From Flavobacterium sp. Root420 (lineage in GTDB: Bacteria; Bacteroidota; Bacteroidia; Flavobacteriales; Flavobacteriaceae): a DNA stretch of 64,000 bases. The DNA is taken from positions 235,367-299,366 of the forward strand of contig NZ_LMEF01000012.1 in the NCBI RefSeq assembly GCF_001427905.1, read 5' to 3'. The position numbers and the translations under genes were made by a program. The notes under the pieces were generated by a model, which saw only the letters and a program-made list of their open reading frames with translations, did not search any database and had not been told where the DNA came from. Below are positions 27,206 through 35,549 of the stretch, in pieces (the stretch's first letter is position 1; every line of letters starts with the position of its first letter).

Positions 27206-27424
27206 GCAGGACAAAGGTATAAAAGAGCAATGAAAAATGGATTCATTTTTTAAATTCTATTGCTAATTTGTTGAAAAAAAAGCAACAAATAGTTTTATTC
27301 GTCGTGAAAAAGAGAATAATTACTTTCAAATGGTATCCTGAACTGGCATTATATTATATTTGTGTGAAATAAATCAACGCTAAAAAACGTTTATTTGAAA
27401 ACCACTTTAAAACCAAAATACGAT

Positions 27425-28132
27425 ATGCGATTCCTTTTTAGTTGTTTGTTTTTAGTTTCGTTTTTAAACGTTTTTTCGCAGGACGAAGTGAAACCTGAAA
27501 TAAAACCAGTGGTTAAAATTGATTCTTTATATCGCGAAGATCAGTTTTATTTCTCCGTTACCTATAATCTTTTGGTTCAGGGACCGGATGGCTTAAAACA
27601 AGATAAATTTTCTGCCGGACTTTCCGGAGGTTTTCTGCGCGATTTTCCCCTCAATAAAAAACGAACATTTGCCATAGCTCCTGGTTTAGGAATAAGTTAT
27701 CAGAATTATTATCAAAATCTGACGGTCTCAAAAAGCGCTGACGGATCATTAATATATGGAGTCAATAGTTATGATGAATTTGTTGCAAATAGATTCAGGC
27801 AATATTTAGTTGATGTGCCAATAGAATTTAGATGGAGAAACTCAACTTATGAAAGTACCAAATTCTGGAGAATTTATGCAGGTTTAAAATTTAGCTATGT
27901 TTTTGCTGCTAAATCAGTTCTAAAAGATGGAGAGAACATTTATAAAATTAAAAATAATCCTGATTTAAATGATTTTCAATACGGGGTTTATCTTTCAGCG
28001 GGATATAATACCTGGAATATTTATGCTTATTATGGCTTAAATACATTGTATAAATCTGAAGTTAAGACATTAAGTGGCGAAAATGTCAGCATGAGAACAA
28101 TGAATCTGGGTTTGATTTTTTACATTTTATAA
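27425..28132 (+). CDS. Outer-membrane beta-barrel protein (PorT-like)
   Basis: A 235-aa outer-membrane protein. The frame opens at a TTG (27395), but ATG 27425 begins a proper signal peptide (MRFLFSCLFLVSFLNVFSQ), so I chose it. Amphipathic strands follow (FSAGLSGGFLRDFPLNKK, FRQYLVDVPIEFRWRN) and a barrel-type ending RTMNLGLIFYIL. The general pattern resembles the PorT family of the type IX secretion and gliding machinery, but other barrels share it and none of the neighbours are secretion genes. A -7-like TATATTTG lies at about 27355-27362. Confidence 0.7.
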   Translation: MRFLFSCLFLVSFLNVFSQDEVKPEIKPVVKIDSLYREDQFYFSVTYNLLVQGPDGLKQDKFSAGLSGGFLRDFPLNKKRTFAIAPGLGISYQNYYQNLTVSKSADGSLIYGVNSYDEFVANRFRQYLVDVPIEFRWRNSTYESTKFWRIYAGLKFSYVFAAKSVLKDGENIYKIKNNPDLNDFQYGVYLSAGYNTWNIYAYYGLNTLYKSEVKTLSGENVSMRTMNLGLIFYIL

Positions 28133-28732
28133 CCACAAATACAAAAACAGTAACTGCGGTAATACACCCAATAATAACCCAATTAATACTTCTTTAGCCG
28201 TGTGAGCTTCCATTTCTAATCTTGAAGAAGCCACAACTCCGGTCATTAAAATCAAAAGAGCTGACCAATACGGATTTTGCATTTGCAAGTGAATGTTTAA
28301 GCCAATCACAAAAATGGTAAAACCACTCATTGCCATAGTATGTAAACTTGCTTTTATTTTAAATAACGAACATATTAAAGCTAAAATAGTACTGAACAGC
28401 GCACCCAGGAAAAAGAAATGAAGTTCAGGGTAACGCACAATCACAATGCTTCTTTTTACCAGAAGGATATATAAAAAACACTGCAAAACAAGCGGAATTT
28501 TACGTTGCGATGTTTCTGCAACCATTATAGAATCGACGTGTCCAGTGGAGCGAAGCAGCAAGAAAAACAAGACAGGAACTAAAATAGTAATAATCAGAAT
28601 TTGGAATAACACATAATATTTCTCCTGATTGGTAAAAATATCTCCTTTGCAAAAAAGATAAAACAAAGTAGCATACATCGAAATAAAAATCGGATGCAGG
28701 ATATAAGAGAATATAGGAAGTATCTTTTTCAA
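28127..28732 (-). CDS. PAP2-like integral membrane protein
   Basis: A 201-aa protein with about six membrane helices. Two segments line up with the type-2 phosphatidic-acid phosphatase fold: KASLHTMAMSGF (place of PSGH) and SSRLEMEAHTAKEVLIGLLLG (place of SRxxxxxHxxxD). His and Arg are present, while the usual KxxxxxxRP motif is not evident and the final Asp is replaced by Glu. It may be a diverged lipid phosphatase or an inactive relative. Its stop codon overlaps that of the convergent barrel gene: TTATAA at 28127-28132 supplies both stops. Confidence 0.65.
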   Translation of the reverse strand: MKKILPIFSYILHPIFISMYATLFYLFCKGDIFTNQEKYYVLFQILIITILVPVLFFLLLRSTGHVDSIMVAETSQRKIPLVLQCFLYILLVKRSIVIVRYPELHFFFLGALFSTILALICSLFKIKASLHTMAMSGFTIFVIGLNIHLQMQNPYWSALLILMTGVVASSRLEMEAHTAKEVLIGLLLGVLPQLLFLYLWL

Positions 28733-28744
28733 AACGTGAAATTT

Positions 28745-29100
28745 CGGGTATTCAACAAATATAATAATGTTTTTTGCCGCGAAATATATAAATTTTCACA
28801 AATTATGTTTAAAATATTTTAGATCTGTGGCAAAAATAATTTGCTAATTAATTCCCCTGTTTGCTATGGCTCGGGTCATAGTAAACCTTTTTTTAAATTT
28901 ATTTAGAATTTACTCTCGCAGATCCCGCAGATCCTGCAGATTTTTTTCCCCCAACAGAATCTGCTAAATCTGCTAAATCTGCGAGAAAAAATAATTCGTG
29001 ATTGCTTCGCCTATTTGTCAACGCTCGGGGTGCTACTTTTTTAATCGCAAAGAATTAGCGAAAATTTGTGTAATTGGTGGCAAACCTTTTTTTAAATTTG
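28745..29100. repeat. Repeat-filled gap before murF-alr
   Basis: Contains an inverted repeat CTCGCAGAT.../...ATCTGCGAG (28914-28985) of the AAATCTGCGAGA family and TTTCACAAATTATG-type and TTTGTGTAATTGGTGGCAAAC-type pieces on the outside. TAAATTTG at 29093-29100 may be the -7 element of murF-alr. No gene seen. Confidence 0.6.
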
Positions 29101-29118
29101 ACAAAAGAAACTTTCTAA

Positions 29119-31590
29119 ATGAGCATAAATTTAAAAAACCTTATTTCGGTTCTTGACGCCAGATGGATCGGTCCTGATACTGATATTTTTATTGATCATA
29201 TTTCTATCGACAGCCGTTCGTTGCAAAACGGATCAAAAACATTATTTTTTGCTTTATCAGGCATTAATAATGATGCTCATTTATTTATTCCGGAGTTGAT
29301 AGAAAAAGGAGTTAAGAATTTTGTAGTTCACCACATTCCGAAGAATAGTGAAGGAAAAGCTAATTTTCTGGTGGTAAAAAACACTCTCAAAGCTTTACAA
29401 CAGTTCGCAGGTTATTACCGTGATCTTTTTGATTTTCCTGTGCTCGGAATTACCGGAAGCAATGGAAAAACAATTGTAAAAGAGTGGCTTAATTTTTTAT
29501 TAAGTCCCGATTATAATGTTATCAGAAGTCCTAAAAGTTATAATTCTCAGGTTGGTGTTCCTCTTTCTGTGATTGCTATTAATGAAAAACATAATCTGGG
29601 TATTTTCGAAGCCGGAATTTCGACGGTTAACGAGATGAATAAACTCGAAAATATCGTTAAACCTACAATTGGCATTTTAACCAATATTGGTCCGGCGCAT
29701 GATGAAGGTTTTGAAAATTCAGAACAAAAAATCCGAGAGAAATTATTGCTTTTCAAAAAATCAGAAGTTATTATTTATCAAAAAAATGAACTTATTGATC
29801 AATGTTTAAAGACATTTTCAGAGCAATATCCGATAAAGGAAAGAGCACTTTTTTCCTGGAGTTTTAGTGATAATTCTGCTGATGTGTTTATTCTGGAAAA
29901 GGAAAACAGAAATGAAAAAACAACAATTCAATATCAATATCAAAACGAATTTTTCGATTTAGAAATTCCTTTTCAGGATTCTGCTTCTATCGAAAATGCG
30001 ATTTCCTGTTTATTGGTTTTACTTTACTTTAATTATGATTTTGAAACGATTCAGGGCCGCATGAAAATGTTGTACCCGGTTGAGATGCGTTTGGAAGTAA
30101 AAAACGGAATAAACAATTGCAGTATTATTGATGATAGTTATAGTTCTGATTTTCAGTCATTAAAAATCGCTTTGGATTTTCTGGAAAGTCAGCAAAAAAA
30201 GAATGCAACAAAAACCGTTATTTTATCTGATATTTTCCAAAGCGGATTTTCAAACGAAGAATTGTATTCTAAAGTAGCGCAACTTATTGCTGATAATAAA
30301 GTTAATAAGGTAATTGGAATTGGAACAACTATTACATCTTTTAAAAACAAATTTCCGGCTATTATTACATTTGAGAATACAGCCGAATTTATTTCGAAGT
30401 TCGAAAGTTTAAGTTTCAATAATGAGACGATTTTAATTAAGGGTGCGAGATCATTTCAGTTTGAAGAAATCGTTTCCTTGCTGGAAGAAAAAACGCATGA
30501 AACGGTTCTCGAAATAAACTTAGATTCTATTAGTCATAACCTGAATTTCTTTAAAGCGAAACTAAATCCGGAGGTAAAAATCATGGTTATGGTGAAAGCT
30601 TTTGGATACGGAAATGGAGGTTTGGAAATTGCGAAATTACTCGAACATCATAAAGTAGATTATTTAGGTGTGGCTTTTGCCGATGAAGGAATCTCATTGA
30701 AAAACGGTGGAATTAAATTGCCCATTATGATTTTGAATCCGGAATCGACTAGTTTTCCTTCGATTATTCAGTATCAATTAGAACCTGAAATTTACAGCAT
30801 AAAAGGATTAAATGCCTTTTTGAAAATTGCCCGCGAAAAGAATCTGAAGAATTTTCCAATTCACATAAAATTAGATACAGGAATGCATCGTTTGGGGTTT
30901 GAAGAAAATACAATCGATGAATTGATAGAAACTTTAAAAGGAAATTCAACCGTTCGCATTCAGAGTGTTTTGTCGCATATGGCAACAAGTGACGAAATGA
31001 AGCATTATGAATTTGCGCTTTCTCAGATTAATTTGTTCGAAAAGTTGTCTTCAAAACTGATTTCAGCATTAAACATTAATCCAATTCGCCATATTTTGAA
31101 TACTTCCGGAATTAGTAATTTCCCAAATGCGCAATATAATATGGTACGATTGGGAATTGGTTTATACGGGGTTTCCAATGATCCATCGGAACAAAAATAT
31201 TTAGAAAATGTTGGAACTTTAAAATCAATTATTTCGCAGGTTCGAACAATTCCTGCGTGCGATAGCGTGGGTTATGGACGTCGTTTTATGGCAGAGAAAG
31301 AAACAAAAATTGCCACAATTCCAATTGGGTATGCTGACGGAATCTCTAGATTATGGGGCAATCAGGTTGGATTTGTTACCATTAAAAACCAAAAAGCATT
31401 TATTGTTGGAAGTGTTTGTATGGATATGTTAATGGTTGATGTTAGCGAAATTGACTGCAAAGAAGGAGATTCGGTTATTATTTTCGGCGAAAGCCCTACA
31501 GTGAATGAAATGGCAGAAGCGTTAAAAACAATTCCATATGAAATTATGACAAGTATCTCGCAACGTGTAAAAAGAGTATTTTTCAGATAG
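29119..31590 (+). CDS. murF-alr: Bifunctional MurF ligase / alanine racemase
   Basis: Fusion of two cell-wall enzymes. The N-terminal part (about 1-455) is UDP-MurNAc-tripeptide:D-Ala-D-Ala ligase with ATP-binding GITGSNGKT (110-118) and the DDSYSSD segment typical of MurF. The C-terminal part (about 458-823) is a PLP-dependent alanine racemase with Lys493 in MVKAFGYGNGG, DTGMHRLGF, and the second-subunit region SVGYGRRF plus SVCMDMLMVDV. 823 aa. Together they would make D-Ala and use D-Ala-D-Ala. This fusion is well known in Bacteroidota. It is followed 65 bases later by mscL on the same strand. Confidence 0.96.
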   Translation: MSINLKNLISVLDARWIGPDTDIFIDHISIDSRSLQNGSKTLFFALSGINNDAHLFIPELIEKGVKNFVVHHIPKNSEGKANFLVVKNTLKALQQFAGYYRDLFDFPVLGITGSNGKTIVKEWLNFLLSPDYNVIRSPKSYNSQVGVPLSVIAINEKHNLGIFEAGISTVNEMNKLENIVKPTIGILTNIGPAHDEGFENSEQKIREKLLLFKKSEVIIYQKNELIDQCLKTFSEQYPIKERALFSWSFSDNSADVFILEKENRNEKTTIQYQYQNEFFDLEIPFQDSASIENAISCLLVLLYFNYDFETIQGRMKMLYPVEMRLEVKNGINNCSIIDDSYSSDFQSLKIALDFLESQQKKNATKTVILSDIFQSGFSNEELYSKVAQLIADNKVNKVIGIGTTITSFKNKFPAIITFENTAEFISKFESLSFNNETILIKGARSFQFEEIVSLLEEKTHETVLEINLDSISHNLNFFKAKLNPEVKIMVMVKAFGYGNGGLEIAKLLEHHKVDYLGVAFADEGISLKNGGIKLPIMILNPESTSFPSIIQYQLEPEIYSIKGLNAFLKIAREKNLKNFPIHIKLDTGMHRLGFEENTIDELIETLKGNSTVRIQSVLSHMATSDEMKHYEFALSQINLFEKLSSKLISALNINPIRHILNTSGISNFPNAQYNMVRLGIGLYGVSNDPSEQKYLENVGTLKSIISQVRTIPACDSVGYGRRFMAEKETKIATIPIGYADGISRLWGNQVGFVTIKNQKAFIVGSVCMDMLMVDVSEIDCKEGDSVIIFGESPTVNEMAEALKTIPYEIMTSISQRVKRVFFR

Positions 31591-31655
31591 ATTTCAGTAT
31601 TTTTTAAAGAAAATTATGTATTTTCGATATACTTAATAAATTTAAAGAAACAATT

Positions 31656-32036
31656 ATGAGTGTACTTTCAGAATTTAAGGAATTTGCAATGAAAGGCAAC
31701 GTAGTCGATTTGGCTGTGGGTGTCATTATTGGAGCTGCTTTTGGTAAAATCGTAAGCTCATTAATTGAAAATGTAATTACTCCATTGATATTAAAACCGG
31801 CGTTAGATGCGGCGCATTTATCGACGATCGAAGAACTAACCGCTTTTGGAGGGGTAAAATATGGTTTGTTTATTTCGGCTGTAATTAACTTTATAATTGT
31901 TGCTTTTGTATTGTTTTTAATTATTAAAGGAATAAATAAAGTGAAAAAGAAAGAAGAAGTTGTTGCGCCACCAGCAGGACCAACGCAAGAAGAATTGCTT
32001 ACTCAAATTAGAGATCTATTAAAAAATAAACAATAA
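31656..32036 (+). CDS. mscL: Large-conductance mechanosensitive channel
   Basis: Inner-membrane pentameric channel that opens under membrane tension. N-terminal LSEFKEFAMKGNVVDLAVGVIIGAAFG (in parts: EFKEFAMKGN, DLAVGVIIGAAFG) is the gating helix 1; a second helix follows (FISAVINFIIVAFVLFLIIK), then a charged C-terminal helix bundle (EELLTQIRDLLKNK). 126 aa is normal. May be co-transcribed with murF-alr; a terminator follows. Confidence 0.97.
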   Translation: MSVLSEFKEFAMKGNVVDLAVGVIIGAAFGKIVSSLIENVITPLILKPALDAAHLSTIEELTAFGGVKYGLFISAVINFIIVAFVLFLIIKGINKVKKKEEVVAPPAGPTQEELLTQIRDLLKNKQ

Positions 32037-32065
32037 TATATATACCGCTACACTAAGTCTAACTT

Positions 32066-32094
32066 AACCGTTCCTTAATTGGAGCGGTTTTTTT
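32066..32094 (+). terminator. Terminator after mscL
   Basis: A 9-bp stem AACCGTTCC/GGAGCGGTT (one wobble pair) with a TTAATT loop is followed by seven T, 30 bases after mscL. Confidence 0.8.
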
Positions 32095-32140
32095 GGACAA
32101 TGTTTAATTTGTAACATTTTGTTATTTTTTGTGAAGCGTC

Positions 32141-32170
32141 TTGTTTTGACTTTTATTATGTATACTTTTG
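32141..32170 (+). promoter_or_regulatory. Promoter of asd
   Basis: TTG (32141-32143), exactly 19 bases, then TACTTTTG (32163-32170): a full match to the Bacteroidota promoter pattern. The ATG of asd is 39 bases downstream. Confidence 0.8.
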
Positions 32171-32208
32171 CATTATAATTTAGATTAATTCATACTAAAA
32201 ATATAAAA

Positions 32209-33198
32209 ATGAGAATAGCGGTTGTAGGTGCCACTGGTATGGTTGGCGAGGTAATGCTTAAAGTTTTAGCGGAAAGAAATTTTCCGGTTACAGAATTGAT
32301 TCCTGTTGCATCTGAAAGATCAGTAGGAAAAGAAATTGAATATAAAGGAACAAAATATAAAGTTGTCGGAATGCAAACAGCAGTTGATATGAAAGCTGAT
32401 ATTGCGGTTTTCTCTGCCGGAGGTGATACTTCATTAGAGTGGGCGCCAAAATTTGCTGCAGCCGGAACAACAGTTATTGATAATTCATCGGCATGGAGAA
32501 TGGATCCTACTAAAAAATTGGTAGTGCCTGAAATTAATGCTAATACATTAACAAAAGAAGACAAAATTATTGCAAATCCAAACTGCTCTACTATTCAAAT
32601 GGTATTGGCATTGGCTCCTTTGCATAAAAAATACAATATTAGAAGAGTTATTGTTTCTACTTACCAATCGATCACCGGAACTGGTGTAAAAGCGGTAAAA
32701 CAATTAGAAAACGAATATGCGGGAATTCAGGGAGAAATGGCTTACAAATATCCAATTCACAGAAATGCAATTCCACATTGCGATAGTTTTGAAGAAAACG
32801 GATACACTAAAGAAGAAATGAAATTAGTTCGTGAAACTCAAAAAATTCTTGGTGACAACACCATCAGAGTTACAGCTACTGCAGTACGTGTTCCAGTTGT
32901 TGGCGGACACAGTGAAGCAGTAAATGTTGAGTTCACTAATGATTTTGATGTAAATGAAGTTCGCGAAATTTTGCATAATACTGATGGAGTAGTGGTGCAG
33001 GATAATTTAGATACTTTTACTTACCCAATGCCGCTTTATGCTGAAGGTAAAAATGATGTTTTTGTTGGAAGAATCCGTCGTGACGAAAGCCAGCCAAATA
33101 CATTAAACATGTGGATTGTTGCTGATAACCTAAGAAAAGGGGCAGCTACAAACACCATTCAAATCGCTGAATATTTAATTGCAGCAGGTTTGGTATAA
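32209..33198 (+). CDS. asd: Aspartate-semialdehyde dehydrogenase
   Basis: NADPH-dependent enzyme that reduces aspartyl phosphate to the semialdehyde, feeding lysine/diaminopimelate, threonine and methionine synthesis. N-terminal VVGATGMVGEVMLKVL binds NADP. The catalytic Cys126 is in NPNCSTIQ. Later RVPVVGGHSEAVN holds the active-site His. 329 aa is normal. Single gene with its own promoter and terminator. Confidence 0.97.
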   Translation: MRIAVVGATGMVGEVMLKVLAERNFPVTELIPVASERSVGKEIEYKGTKYKVVGMQTAVDMKADIAVFSAGGDTSLEWAPKFAAAGTTVIDNSSAWRMDPTKKLVVPEINANTLTKEDKIIANPNCSTIQMVLALAPLHKKYNIRRVIVSTYQSITGTGVKAVKQLENEYAGIQGEMAYKYPIHRNAIPHCDSFEENGYTKEEMKLVRETQKILGDNTIRVTATAVRVPVVGGHSEAVNVEFTNDFDVNEVREILHNTDGVVVQDNLDTFTYPMPLYAEGKNDVFVGRIRRDESQPNTLNMWIVADNLRKGAATNTIQIAEYLIAAGLV

Positions 33199-33230
33199 AG
33201 GAGAGATTAAAGAAAATTGTTATAAAGGAA

Positions 33231-33267
33231 AAACCGTAATTGCAGTGATGTAATTACGGTTTTTTTG
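33231..33267 (+). terminator. Terminator after asd
   Basis: An 11-bp perfect stem AAACCGTAATT/AATTACGGTTT with a 10-nt loop leads into a T run, 33 bases after asd. Confidence 0.85.
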
Positions 33268-33308
33268 ATGTTTTAATGGTATATTTGGTTTGTAATCTTA
33301 ATTCGAAA

Positions 33309-33995
33309 ATGAAAGATATAAACCTAAAATACATTGAAGATAATTATCTGGAAGTTGAAGAAATTATAAGAATAATGAATCTTACTTCGGATCAATTAAA
33401 TCGACTTATTGAAGAAAAACTTATTCCTGAAGCTTCGTATGTTATTAATTCAGAAATAACAATAAGTTCTTCTTTAAGCGATAATCATAAAATTGTTTCT
33501 TCTAAAAAGTATTTTCCTAAAAGTATCCTGCAACTTATTGCGGACAATATTTTGCATCATAATCCTGAGAAATTTAAAAAGGATTTTAAAAAAAATCTCT
33601 TGTCTAATTTAAAAAATCATGAATACAAAGCATTTGCTTATGGAAATGTTTTTGACGAAAATGGAGAAATTGATTTGATAAAGGCGGATAAAGCTCTGGA
33701 AGAAGAATGGAATTATTTCTGTAAAGGAATTTACGGTATTTGTACTTTAGAAAGCAATGAGGAGGCGATTATTGAGAAAGAAATCGCAATAAAAAGAATA
33801 TTGGATTTTATTGAAAATAAAGCTGGAAGTATAACTCAGGAAAAAAGGAATCAATTAAAAGAACTGAATGATGTCTTTAATGAATATACAAGTAATTTTG
33901 CACCATACCAGCGAGACTTAAGTAGTAGAGGAAAATATCTGGATAAATTGCTCAAAGAATTCTCTTTGGAAGAACTTATTAAAAAATACGATTAA
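33309..33995 (+). CDS. DUF6058-like protein of unknown function
   Basis: A 228-aa soluble, charged, mostly helical protein without signal peptide. The N-terminal part (YLEVEEIIRIMNLTSDQLNRLIEEKLIP, seen as a short helix-turn-helix-like unit, followed by EASYVI) and the later YGNVFDENGEI and EEEWNYFCKGIYGICT segments resemble the DUF6058 family, named for its occurrence near natural-product genes. No such genes are near here. A frame start at 33276 is upstream of a good -7 element (TATATTTG, 33280-33287), so translation from there is unlikely and ATG 33309 is chosen. A terminator follows. Confidence 0.6.
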   Translation: MKDINLKYIEDNYLEVEEIIRIMNLTSDQLNRLIEEKLIPEASYVINSEITISSSLSDNHKIVSSKKYFPKSILQLIADNILHHNPEKFKKDFKKNLLSNLKNHEYKAFAYGNVFDENGEIDLIKADKALEEEWNYFCKGIYGICTLESNEEAIIEKEIAIKRILDFIENKAGSITQEKRNQLKELNDVFNEYTSNFAPYQRDLSSRGKYLDKLLKEFSLEELIKKYD

Positions 33996-34003
33996 TTCAA
34001 TAT

Positions 34004-34037
34004 AAAAAAAGCGAGAACCTAAATTCTCGCTTTTTTA
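34004..34037 (+). terminator. Terminator after the DUF6058-like gene
   Basis: AAAAAAGCGAGAA and its complement TTCTCGCTTTTTT form a 13-bp stem with a 6-nt loop, between convergent genes, so it may act on both strands. Confidence 0.85.
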
Positions 34038-34117
34038 TTTTTTAATATTCTGGAGTCAGATAGTTCCAAACAAAAATTCCAATAGAATTTTGGAATTTAA
34101 ATTTTGGAATTTATTAT

Positions 34118-34435
34118 TTAATATTCAGGAGCCAGTTCTAATTCGAGCCCTTCTAATTCTGTAGTAATTGGAATCTGACAGCCTAAACGACTATTAGATT
34201 TAACATAAAACGCTTCTGAAAGCATGGCTTCTTCTTCATCTCCCATTTCTGGTAATGCAACATCATTTAGAACATAACACTGGCAAGAGGCACACATGGC
34301 CATTCCGCCACAGGTTCCTTCAACAGGAAGTTCGTATGCTTTGCATAACTCCATTATATTCATTGCCATATCAGTTGGAGCCTGTAACTCGTGTATAACT
34401 CCTTCTCGATCTTTAATCTTTATTAATACATCCAT
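34118..34435 (-). CDS. [2Fe-2S] ferredoxin
   Basis: A 105-aa cytoplasmic electron carrier of the adrenodoxin/plant type. Cluster ligands follow C-x5-C-x2-C-xn-C: Cys42, Cys48, Cys51 and Cys86 (TCGGMAMCASC and RLGCQ). An extra Cys53 sits beside the third ligand. Redox partners are unknown; the next genes on this strand include NifU-like and Mrp proteins, which fits an iron-sulfur neighbourhood, though the spacing does not prove an operon. Preceded on its 3' side by AATTTTGGAATTT repeats. Confidence 0.9.
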   Translation of the reverse strand: MDVLIKIKDREGVIHELQAPTDMAMNIMELCKAYELPVEGTCGGMAMCASCQCYVLNDVALPEMGDEEEAMLSEAFYVKSNSRLGCQIPITTELEGLELELAPEY

Positions 34436-34501
34436 TTTTTATTAATTGGAATTTTTATGGTTAGGATTTTATAACGTGAAAAAATCCTTATTTTTTTATG
34501 T

Positions 34502-34981
34502 TTAACTATTTGGTTTCAGGCTAAATGCAAACTCTTTTTTGCTGCTTTCTTTTAGATGCATTTTTAAGCCAAGCGTATTACCGTTTTTTTCCAGTATTGT
34601 TACTATCGCAATAACAGAATAATAATCTTTGTCTGACTGAAAAATTAAAGTTCCCTCATATGTTGAGTTTACTACACCTTGTTTATCAGTTGTTACAGTT
34701 AATTTTCTCGGATGTGAAAATTCTGCTGCACTATATGTTGCTTTGTTAGAAAACTTAGCTTTTCCTTCGCAGATATCATATAGAAAATCATAATTGCCAA
34801 TTCTTAAACTTCCTTCTTCAGTAGCACTAGTCGAAAAAACGATTTGTCCTGCATATTTAAAATCCGACCATTCTTCAGAATCATTTACCCAGGCTTTGTC
34901 AACAATTAAAGTTTGACTTTGCTGTGCATAACTTACAGACACAAAAAACAACAATAAAAATAGAGCGTAGTAGTTCTTCAT
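34502..34981 (-). CDS. Secreted protein of unknown function
   Basis: A 159-aa protein with a clear signal peptide (MKNYYALFLLLFFVSVSYAQ). The mature part is rich in beta strands and has one Cys (DICEGKAKF). I recognise no family. It lies 66 bases upstream of the ferredoxin gene on the same strand. A -7-like TAATTTTG is at 35012-35005, so it may head its own unit. Confidence 0.65.
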   Translation of the reverse strand: MKNYYALFLLLFFVSVSYAQQSQTLIVDKAWVNDSEEWSDFKYAGQIVFSTSATEEGSLRIGNYDFLYDICEGKAKFSNKATYSAAEFSHPRKLTVTTDKQGVVNSTYEGTLIFQSDKDYYSVIAIVTILEKNGNTLGLKMHLKESSKKEFAFSLKPNS

Positions 34982-35193
34982 AATTTAAGTTTTAAGGGTT
35001 GTTGCAAAATTAAGTTAAAATGCAGTAAATCCGTAACTTAAACTCTTAAATCTTTGGCTTGTTTTTTGTCAATTCTGTAATATCACATGCTTTTTGAGTG
35101 ATTTATTTATGATTTATAAAGAAAATCTTCAAAAGAGCTATTATTCCTGTTAATGACCTGGGACTTAAGGAATAAAGAAAGAGGGCCTGTTTG

Positions 35194-35433
35194 TTACATT
35201 ATATTTACTACAGTTTCAATCTGTGGTGCATATTTTTTTATGGTTGTTTCAACCCCTGCTTTCAGCGTCATTTGATTTACGCTACAGCTAATACATGCGC
35301 CTTCAAGACGAACTTTAACATGTTTGTCATCGTCTATAGAAATAAGCGTAATATCTCCTCCATCAGAATTTAAAAAAGGTCTGATTTCATCAAGAGCCAG
35401 TAATACGTTGCTTGTTAATTCTTCTGTTGTCAT
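35194..35433 (-). CDS. NifU C-terminal-like iron-sulfur scaffold protein
   Basis: A 79-aa NifU/Nfu-type domain that carries or hands over [4Fe-4S] clusters. The CxxC motif is Cys47-Cys50 in GACISCSVNQMTLKAGVE, and FLNSDGGDITL is the family's N-terminal pattern. A frame from a TTG at 35448 adds five residues, but ATG 35433 gives the standard start MTTEEL. It follows mrp on the same strand, separated by a palindromic repeat, so both probably serve iron-sulfur assembly. Confidence 0.92.
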   Translation of the reverse strand: MTTEELTSNVLLALDEIRPFLNSDGGDITLISIDDDKHVKVRLEGACISCSVNQMTLKAGVETTIKKYAPQIETVVNIM

Positions 35434-35454
35434 AATTTTATATATCAATTAGAG

Positions 35455-35536
35455 AATTAGATAATGAGAAAATGTGTCAATTAGATAATTGTCTTTCGGT
35501 CATTATCTAATTATCTAATTTTCTCATTATCTAATT
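35455..35536. repeat. Perfect 19-bp inverted repeat between mrp and the NifU-like gene
   Basis: AATTAGATAATGAGAAAAT (35455-35473) is exactly mirrored at 35518-35536, with further ATTAGATAATT pieces between. It could form a stable hairpin in the shared transcript. No gene. Confidence 0.75.
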
Positions 35537-35549
35537 TTATCTCAATTAT

